Assembly: GCF_016839145.1 (NCBI RefSeq)
Contig: NZ_CP069303.1
Location: 2,666,001 to 2,730,000, forward strand
DNA length: 64,000 nt
Source: Shinella sp. PSBB067
GTDB lineage: Bacteria > Pseudomonadota > Alphaproteobacteria > Rhizobiales > Rhizobiaceae
Reading direction: 5' to 3'
Shown here: piece by piece, positions 58,169-64,000 of the stretch
Numbering within the stretch: the first letter of the stretch is position 1
How the letters are laid out: each line of letters opens with the position of its first letter
Translations under genes and position numbers: made by a program
The notes under the pieces: model-generated
The model's database searches: none
Seen by the model: the letters and a program-made list of their open reading frames with translations, nothing else
What the model was told of the DNA's origin: nothing

Positions 58169-59830
58169 CTACCCCGCCGCAGGACGGCGCCACATCACCA
58201 CGCGGAACCGGCTGGCGACGAAGGCCGCATCCGTGAGGCTGGCATTTCCGGCCGGATTGGCGCCGGTGACGTGGAAATCGCTGAAGGCGGCGCTCTGGTT
58301 CACGTAGATGCCGCCGGTCAGGTTGACCGAAAGGTTGACGCCGGCCGAAGCGAAACGGTCGGCTGCGGCGAGGATCCGCGCTTCCTCGGTCGCATAAAGC
58401 GCGGCCGTGATCGCCCCTTTGCGCTCGGCAAGCCCGGCGGCCCGGTCCACGCCGTCGGCGGCATCGTCCACCGCCACGACGAAGGCGATCGGGCCGAAGC
58501 GTTCCTCGGCATAGGCTTCGCCATCCGCCGCATCGACGGCAAGGATGAGAGGCGTTGCGGTGCGCGCGTCGCCGAGACCTTCGACCGGCGCGGAATCGCG
58601 CACCACCCGGCCGAGCTGGCGCGCTTCGGCGATCCGCTCCAGCGTCGCGGGATTGGCGATGGCGCCGCAGACGCCGGCCGCACGGGCCGGATCGGCGAGA
58701 AGGGCATCGACGGCGGCGGCGATGCCGGTCGCGACCTCATCGAAGCTCTTATGGCCCTCGTTCGTCTCGATGCCGCCGCGCGGCACGAAGATGTCCTGCG
58801 GCGCCGTGCACATCTGGCCGGAATAGAGCGACAGCGAGAATGCGATGTTGCCGCACATGCCGGTAAAATCGTCGGTATCGGCGATCACGATGGAATTGAC
58901 GCCCGCCTCTTCCGTGTAGACGTCCGCATCGCCGGCATTGGCGCGTACCCAGCCGCCGAAGCTGCCCGAGCCCGTATAATCGACGATGGCGACCTCAGGA
59001 TGCTGCACGAGCGCGCGGGTGATCTCCGAACCGGGCGCGTCGGCGGCGAGCAACACCACGTCGGGCGCAAACCCTTCCTCCGCCAGCACCTGCCGGGCGA
59101 CCTCGACCGTGATGGCGAGCGGCAGGATTGCCGCCGGGTGGGGCTTGACGATGAAGGTGTTGCCGGTGGCAAGGCTTGCGAAGAGGCCGGGATAGCTGTT
59201 CCAGGTCGGGAATGTGTTGCAGCCGATGACGAGGGAGACGCCGCGCGGTACGATGCGCCAGTGCTTTTCCAGGACGATGGGCTCGCCCCCGCCCTGCGGC
59301 TTCGTCCAGGTCGCCCTTGCCGGCGTGCGGACCATCTCGGCATAGGCATAGGCGACGGCCTCGAGGCCGCGATCCTGGGCATGCGGACCACCGGCCTGGA
59401 AGGCCATGGCGAAGGCCTGGCCCGTCGTGTGCATGACGGCGTTCGCCATTTCGAAGCTCAGGGCATTGAGACGGGCGAGGATTTCGAGGCATATGCCGAC
59501 GCGCATCTGCGGCTCGGCAGCGGCCCATTGCGGGGCGGCGGCGCGCGAGGCGGAGACGAGCCTGTCGACGGAGGCGGCGGGATAGGTGATGCCGAGGGCG
59601 GGTCCGTAAGGCGAGACTTCCGCACCGACGGTGCCGTCCGAGGGATGGCCGGCGAGGTCGAAGGGTTTGCCGAGCCGTGCCTTGTAGGCGGCAAGGCCGT
59701 CGTCCCTGGCGGTCTCGCCGTAGATCTTGCCGCTCGGCACCTCGGGATAGGCGGACCAGAAATCACGCCTGGCCGCTGCCGCGAGGGCGGCGGTCAGTGT
59801 CGGGCGGTGGCGCTCGAAAAGTCCGGTCAT
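58169..59830 (-). CDS. paaN: Phenylacetate degradation aldehyde dehydrogenase PaaN
   Basis: A 553-residue ALDH-superfamily protein of the PaaN type linked to ring cleavage in phenylacetate catabolism. The cofactor segment is GCNTFPTWNSYPGLFA; YTEEAGVNSIVI and SLYSGQMCTAPQDI carry the catalytic Glu and Cys. The ATG at 59830 is preceded by GGGAGGAG. It starts the minus-strand operon paaN-ABC importer-hydratase/dehydrogenase and is divergent from paaG. It lacks the MaoC hydratase domain that PaaZ has; a separate paaZ lies at the window end. Confidence 0.85.
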   Translation of the reverse strand: MTGLFERHRPTLTAALAAAARRDFWSAYPEVPSGKIYGETARDDGLAAYKARLGKPFDLAGHPSDGTVGAEVSPYGPALGITYPAASVDRLVSASRAAAPQWAAAEPQMRVGICLEILARLNALSFEMANAVMHTTGQAFAMAFQAGGPHAQDRGLEAVAYAYAEMVRTPARATWTKPQGGGEPIVLEKHWRIVPRGVSLVIGCNTFPTWNSYPGLFASLATGNTFIVKPHPAAILPLAITVEVARQVLAEEGFAPDVVLLAADAPGSEITRALVQHPEVAIVDYTGSGSFGGWVRANAGDADVYTEEAGVNSIVIADTDDFTGMCGNIAFSLSLYSGQMCTAPQDIFVPRGGIETNEGHKSFDEVATGIAAAVDALLADPARAAGVCGAIANPATLERIAEARQLGRVVRDSAPVEGLGDARTATPLILAVDAADGEAYAEERFGPIAFVVAVDDAADGVDRAAGLAERKGAITAALYATEEARILAAADRFASAGVNLSVNLTGGIYVNQSAAFSDFHVTGANPAGNASLTDAAFVASRFRVVMWRRPAAG

Positions 59831-59864
59831 GTCTGGCTCCTCCCAGGTCGTGCTTTTATAATTG

Positions 59865-59878
59865 ACTGACCGGTCGGT
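59865..59878. promoter_or_regulatory. Palindromic operator between paaN and paaG, candidate PaaR site
   Basis: ACTGACCGGTCGGT is a 14-bp palindrome with one mismatched pair and a perfect GACCGGTC core. It lies 35 bases before paaN and 54 before paaG on the other strand. The TetR regulator encoded at 62609 is the obvious binder; TetR-family PaaR repressors of phenylacetate genes release DNA when phenylacetyl-CoA is present. Confidence 0.7.
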
Positions 59879-59931
59879 TTATGCAAGAGTTTTTTTACGG
59901 TCGCTCCCGGGAAGGGCGGCAGGGAGGTATC

Positions 59932-60720
59932 ATGTCCGAATCCGACACCATTCTATCGGCCCTTGCCGATGGCGTTCTGAGCTTTACGCTGAACCGCCCC
60001 GACAAGCTCAACGCTTTCAACGAGGAGATGCACCTTGCGCTGCGCGCCGGCTTCGAGCGCGCCCACGCGGATGCGGACGTGCGCGCCGTACTGCTGACCG
60101 GCGCCGGCCGCGGCTTCTGCGCCGGCCAGGACCTCGGCGACCGTGACCCGCGCAAGGGCGCGCCGGATCTCGGACACACGATCGAGACCTTCTACAACCC
60201 GCTGCTGCGCCTCATCCGCAGCCTCGAAAAGCCCGTCGTCTGCGCCGTCAACGGCGTTGCCGCGGGCGCCGGCGCCAATATCGCCTTCGCCTGCGATATC
60301 ACGCTCGCCGCCCGCTCCGCCCGCTTCATCCAGGCCTTCGCCAAAATCGGCCTCGTGCCGGATTCCGGCGGCACCTGGAGCCTGCCGCGCCTCATCGGCG
60401 AGGCGCGCGCCAAGGCGCTGGCGCTCACCGCCGAACCGATCGACGCCGAGACCGCCGCCGACTGGGGCCTCATCTGGCGCGCCGTCGACGACGAGAGGCT
60501 CGTGGAAGAGGCGACGGCCCTCGCCACGCGCCTTGCCGCCGGCCCGACGAAGGGCCTCGGCATGACGAAGCGCGCCATCCAGGCCGCCGCCACCAATTCG
60601 CTCGACCAGCAGCTCGACCTCGAACGCGACCTGCAGCGCGAAGCCGGCCGCAGCGCCGACTATGCCGAGGGCGTCTCCGCCTTCCTTGAAAAGCGCAAGC
60701 CGGAGTTCAAGGGCCGATGA
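59932..60720 (+). CDS. paaG: 1,2-epoxyphenylacetyl-CoA isomerase
   Basis: Crotonase-fold enzyme that isomerises ring-1,2-epoxyphenylacetyl-CoA to the oxepin form. In 262 residues it has the PaaG pattern: RGFCAGQDLGDRDP (60-73) for the oxyanion hole and FAKIGLVPDSGGTWSLPR with catalytic D144 in place of the hydratase Glu. GGGAGG precedes the ATG at 59932. It overlaps paaI by 4 bases. Confidence 0.93.
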   Translation: MSESDTILSALADGVLSFTLNRPDKLNAFNEEMHLALRAGFERAHADADVRAVLLTGAGRGFCAGQDLGDRDPRKGAPDLGHTIETFYNPLLRLIRSLEKPVVCAVNGVAAGAGANIAFACDITLAARSARFIQAFAKIGLVPDSGGTWSLPRLIGEARAKALALTAEPIDAETAADWGLIWRAVDDERLVEEATALATRLAAGPTKGLGMTKRAIQAAATNSLDQQLDLERDLQREAGRSADYAEGVSAFLEKRKPEFKGR

Positions 60721-61163
60721 ATGCCGCCAGCCTTTCCCCCGAGACGCTTGCCGGCGCCTGCGCCAGGGTCATGTGGGACGACGACAACGCCACGCGCCAT
60801 CTCGGCATGGAACTCGTTTCCGTCGCCCCCGGCGAAGCGACGATCGCCATGACCGTCACGGACATCATGACGAACGGCCACGGCACCTGCCATGGCGGCT
60901 ACATCTTCACGCTCGCGGACTCCGCCTTCGCCTTCGCCTGCAACACCTACAACCAGCGCACCGTCGCCCAGCACTGTTCGGTGACCTACATCGCACCGGC
61001 CTTCAGGGGCGACCGGCTGACGGCCACGGCACGGGAGGTGTCGCGCCGCGGACGGGGCGGGATCTACGATATCCGCATCACAAACCAGGAGGGCGAGCAT
61101 GTCGCGGAGTTCCGCGGCCACTCGCGAACAGTCAAGGGCGCCCATCTGCCGGAGCAAGGCTGA
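60717..61163 (+). CDS. paaI: Hydroxyphenylacetyl-CoA thioesterase
   Basis: A 148-residue hot-dog thioesterase that releases CoA from dead-end phenylacetyl-CoA derivatives. NGHGTCHGGYIFTLADSAFA (about 56-75) is the PaaI active-site region with its Asp. Overlaps paaG as ATGA; paaK follows after 36 bases. Confidence 0.93.
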   Translation: MNAASLSPETLAGACARVMWDDDNATRHLGMELVSVAPGEATIAMTVTDIMTNGHGTCHGGYIFTLADSAFAFACNTYNQRTVAQHCSVTYIAPAFRGDRLTATAREVSRRGRGGIYDIRITNQEGEHVAEFRGHSRTVKGAHLPEQG

Positions 61164-61199
61164 GGCCGGCGCCGTCCCGCATTCTCGGAGGAGACATTC

Positions 61200-62510
61200 A
61201 TGGAAGACCTTTCCCCCCGCCCCGGAGACCTCGACGCGATCGAGACGGCCTCGCGCGACGAGATCTCCGCGCTCCAGTTGGAGCGCATGAAGTGGTCGCT
61301 GGCCCACGCCTACGAGAATTCCCCCTTCTACCGCCAGCGCTTCGACGAGGTCGGCGTCCACCCCTCCGACCTCAAGACCCTGGCGGATCTTGCGAAATTC
61401 CCCTTCACGACCAAGAAGGACCTGCGCGACACCTATCCCTTCGGCATGTTCGCCGTGCCCCGTGAAAGGCTCGCCCGCATCCATGCCTCGTCGGGCACGA
61501 CCGGCAAGCCGACGGTCGTCGGCTATACCCAGAACGACATCGACACCTGGGCGAGCGTGGTCGCCCGCTCGATCCGCGCCTCGGGCGGCCGGCCCGGCGA
61601 CATCGTGCACGTCGCCTATGGCTACGGCCTCTTCACCGGCGGCCTCGGCGCCCATTACGGCGCCGAGAAGCTCGGCTGCACCGTCGTGCCGATCTCCGGC
61701 GGCATGACGGAGCGCCAGGTCACGCTGATGCAGGATTTCAAGCCGCGCATCATCATGGTGACGCCCTCCTACATGCTCTCCATCCTCGACGAGTTCCGCC
61801 GCCAGGGCGTCGATCCGCGCGAAAGCTCGCTCGCCGTCGGCATCTTCGGGGCCGAGCCGTGGACGAACGCCATGCGCGAGGAGATCGAGCAGTCCTTCGA
61901 CATGCACGCCGTCGACATCTACGGCCTCTCCGAGGTCATGGGGCCGGGCGTGGCCAACGAATGCGTCGAGACCAAGGACGGCCTGCACATCTGGGAAGAC
62001 CACTTCTACCCCGAGATCATCGACCCCGTGACCGGCGAGGTGCTGCCGGACGGCGCGCTCGGCGAACTCGTCTTCACGACGCTGACGAAGGAAGGCCTGC
62101 CGATCATCCGTTACCGCACGCGCGACCTGACGCGGCTGTTGCCCGGCACCGCCCGCTCCATGCGCCGGATGGAAAAGGTCACCGGCCGCTCGGACGACAT
62201 GATGATCCTGCGCGGCGTCAACGTCTTCCCGACGCAGATCGAGGAACAGATCTTGAAATGCCGCGGCCTTGCGCCGCACTTCCAGATCGAATTGACCCGC
62301 GTCGGGCGTATGGACAACATGACGGTTCATGTCGAATGTACGCCGGAATCGGCCGACGAGGGCGCACGCGCTGGCTCGGCGAAGGAACTCGGCCATCACA
62401 TCAAGAGCGTGGTCGGCGTCTCGACCAAGATCCAGGTGCATGAGCCCGGCGGCGTCATCCGTTCGGAAGGCAAGGCCAAGCGGGTGGTCGACAACCGGCC
62501 GAAAGAATGA
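61200..62510 (+). CDS. paaK: Phenylacetate-CoA ligase
   Basis: First enzyme of the aerobic phenylacetate pathway: makes phenylacetyl-CoA with ATP. The 436 residues match the family. The AMP-binding loop is ASSGTTGKPTVVGYT near 97-111; DIYGLSEVMGPGVA and YRTRDLTRLLPG are further PaaK landmarks. The ATG at 61200 has GGAGGAG upstream. Confidence 0.96.
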   Translation: MEDLSPRPGDLDAIETASRDEISALQLERMKWSLAHAYENSPFYRQRFDEVGVHPSDLKTLADLAKFPFTTKKDLRDTYPFGMFAVPRERLARIHASSGTTGKPTVVGYTQNDIDTWASVVARSIRASGGRPGDIVHVAYGYGLFTGGLGAHYGAEKLGCTVVPISGGMTERQVTLMQDFKPRIIMVTPSYMLSILDEFRRQGVDPRESSLAVGIFGAEPWTNAMREEIEQSFDMHAVDIYGLSEVMGPGVANECVETKDGLHIWEDHFYPEIIDPVTGEVLPDGALGELVFTTLTKEGLPIIRYRTRDLTRLLPGTARSMRRMEKVTGRSDDMMILRGVNVFPTQIEEQILKCRGLAPHFQIELTRVGRMDNMTVHVECTPESADEGARAGSAKELGHHIKSVVGVSTKIQVHEPGGVIRSEGKAKRVVDNRPKE

Positions 62511-62547
62511 GCACCGGGATGGTCCGGTAGGGGAACGAGCGTGTATA

Positions 62548-62567
62548 GGGAGGGTGGCCGCCCTCCC
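62548..62567 (+). terminator. Hairpin after paaK
   Basis: GGGAGGG, TGGCCG, CCCTCCC is a perfect 7-bp stem 37 bases after the paaK stop. No T-run follows, so it may only weaken read-through into the TetR gene. Confidence 0.4.
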
Positions 62568-62608
62568 GAAGCGGTCGTCGACCCGGTAAAAAGCAGAACA
62601 GGTTTCCC

Positions 62609-63205
62609 ATGGCACGCACGCGCGCAGTCGATTTCGAGGAAAAACAGCGCGGCATTCTGACAAGCGCGGCGGCAGTCTTCGCCGAGATGGGCATGGAGAA
62701 GGCCTCCATGTCGATGATCGCCTCGCACAGCAATGTCTCCAAGGCGCTGCTCTACCATTACTATCCGAGCAAGGACGCGCTGATCTTCGACATCGTGCGC
62801 ACGCACCTGACGGAGCTGGAAAGCGCGATCGAGGCGGCCGACCGCCCGGACCTGCCGCCGCAGGATCGCTTGCGCATGCTCGTCAAGGCCGTGCTGGAGA
62901 ACTACGAGGGCGCCGACAACGAGCACAAGGTGCAGCTCAACGGCACCAGCGCCCTCTCGCAGGAGCAGCTTTCCGAACTTCAGGCGATCGAGCGGCAGAT
63001 CGTCAAGCGCTTCTCCGGCGTCATCGGCGACATCAATCCCGATCTCAACAAAGATCGCCCCCTGCTGATGCCCGTCACCATGTCGCTCTTCGGCATGATG
63101 AACTGGGTCTACATGTGGTTCCGCCCCAACGGGCCGATCACGCGGGACGAATATGCGGATATTGCAACGACGCTGATCCTCGAAGGCGTCAAAGCCGTAA
63201 CCTGA
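62609..63205 (+). CDS. paaR: TetR-family regulator, PaaR-like
   Basis: A 198-residue repressor with an N-terminal helix-turn-helix (MEKASMSMIASHSNVSKALLYHYYPS within residues 30-56). Its position after paaGIK and before paaZ, and the TetR-style palindrome between paaN and paaG, point to PaaR, the phenylacetyl-CoA-responsive repressor. It is convergent with paaZ. Confidence 0.85.
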   Translation: MARTRAVDFEEKQRGILTSAAAVFAEMGMEKASMSMIASHSNVSKALLYHYYPSKDALIFDIVRTHLTELESAIEAADRPDLPPQDRLRMLVKAVLENYEGADNEHKVQLNGTSALSQEQLSELQAIERQIVKRFSGVIGDINPDLNKDRPLLMPVTMSLFGMMNWVYMWFRPNGPITRDEYADIATTLILEGVKAVT

Positions 63206-63289
63206 AGCTTACGCACACCGTCTCCTCGCCTCCTGAACCGGCCATGCCGCAGATCCCGCCGCGCGTAAAATGCCGGTGGACATGACGGC

Positions 63290-64000
63290 TCACTCCCTCG
63301 TCTTGGCCACCATGGTCAGCACGTCGTATTGCGCAACGGTGGCGCCCGTCTGGTTGGTCACCTGGCAATCCCAGCGCACCTCGCCGTGCTCGGCATTGGC
63401 GCGCGGATTGATCTCCTTGCAGGTGAGCTGCACCGTGAGCGTATCACCCGGATTGACCGGCGTCAGGAAGCGCAGGTTGTCGACGCCGTAATTGGCGAGC
63501 ACCGGGCCCGGCGCCGGATCGACGAAGAGGCCGGCGGCGAAGGAGACGATGAGATAGCCATGCGCCACGCGCCTGTCGAAGAACGGGTTGGCCTTGGCGG
63601 CTTCCTCGTCCATGTGGGCATAGAAGGTGTCGCCGGTGAAATTGGCGAAATGCTCGATGTCGTCGAGCGTCACCGTGCGCGAGGCGGTGACGAGCTGGTC
63701 GCCGATCTTCAGCTCCGCGAGCGACTTGCGGAACGGATGCTCGCCACCGGCATGCGCTTGCGCGCCCGGCATCCAGCGACCGGTAACGGCCGACAGCAGG
63801 GTCGGCGCGCCCTGCACGGCGGTGCGCTGCATGTAGTGCTTCACGCCGCGCATGCCGCCCAGTTCCTCGCCGCCGCCCGCGCGGCCGGGACCGCCGTGCA
63901 CGAGGCCCGGCAAGGGCGAGCCATGGCCGGTGGAGGACTTGGCGCTGACGCGGTTGCCGATCATCACGCGGCCGTGGAACGGCGCAAGGCCCAGCACGAC
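63290..64000 (-). CDS. paaZ: Oxepin-CoA hydrolase / 3-oxo-5,6-dehydrosuberyl-CoA semialdehyde dehydrogenase, C-terminal part
   Basis: Ring-opening enzyme of phenylacetate catabolism. About 237 C-terminal residues are visible; the gene runs off the window end. The visible start, with [20 protein letters not shown], is the end of the ALDH domain of PaaZ, and [11 protein letters not shown] the link to the MaoC-type hydratase domain. Its catalytic Asp-His motif is [12 protein letters not shown], and [21 protein letters not shown] is also typical. Confidence 0.94.
   Translation of the reverse strand, partial: VVLGLAPFHGRVMIGNRVSAKSSTGHGSPLPGLVHGGPGRAGGGEELGGMRGVKHYMQRTAVQGAPTLLSAVTGRWMPGAQAHAGGEHPFRKSLAELKIGDQLVTASRTVTLDDIEHFANFTGDTFYAHMDEEAAKANPFFDRRVAHGYLIVSFAAGLFVDPAPGPVLANYGVDNLRFLTPVNPGDTLTVQLTCKEINPRANAEHGEVRWDCQVTNQTGATVAQYDVLTMVAKTRE

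Overview
This window looks like chromosome from a high-GC alphaproteobacterium of the order Rhizobiales, most likely family Rhizobiaceae; the genus cannot be fixed from sequence alone. The grounds are GC-rich codon use throughout, a DUF1217-type flagellum-associated repeat protein, a SitABCD manganese importer behind Mur-like operators, several proteins of rhizobial type, and RIME-like palindromic repeats between genes. I see no phage, insertion sequence, CRISPR array, rRNA or tRNA gene.

Bases 1-24,800 are mostly housekeeping: the end of lysS, a Rieske betaine demethylase pair (gbcA, gbcB), a degenerate GGDEF protein, a Sua5/TsaC tRNA-modification enzyme, a GlcD-type flavoenzyme, a six-repeat DUF1217 protein, ubiA, purD, glyS, sitABCD, a D-amino-acid-dehydrogenase-like flavoprotein, a nucleoside hydrolase and ung. 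The standout is the leader of gbcA-gbcB. It carries a well-conserved cobalamin (B12) riboswitch on the same strand, preceded by a perfect 9-bp inverted repeat. This suggests that oxygen-dependent betaine demethylation is switched by B12, perhaps as the B12-independent partner of a corrinoid-dependent demethylase encoded elsewhere.

Bases 24,800-42,850 hold two LacI-controlled catabolic loci. The first has a DUF993 aldolase-like gene and, on the other strand, an operon of lacI, Gfo/Idh/MocA dehydrogenase, CoA-transferase, enoyl-CoA hydratase and aldehyde dehydrogenase. Both promoters carry nearly the same operator. The second is a divergent lacI facing a CUT1 sugar ABC transporter (binding protein, two permeases, ATPase), followed by two GMC flavoprotein oxidoreductases, a short-chain dehydrogenase and a Dabb protein.

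Bases 42,850-46,650 encode an OsmF/YehZYXW-type osmoprotectant importer on the minus strand, in the same order and sizes as the E. coli system.

Bases 47,000-64,000 form an aromatic amine and phenylacetate island. tynA (copper amine oxidase), a FeaB-like aldehyde dehydrogenase and a FeaR-like AraC regulator would convert phenylethylamine or tyramine to the aryl acetate. A long minus-strand operon (paaN, a branched-chain-type ABC importer, a fused hydratase/3-hydroxyacyl-CoA dehydrogenase) lies opposite paaG-paaI-paaK and a TetR regulator of PaaR type. A palindrome suited to a TetR regulator sits between the divergent promoters. The window ends inside paaZ, so the phenylacetyl-CoA monooxygenase genes probably lie just beyond it.
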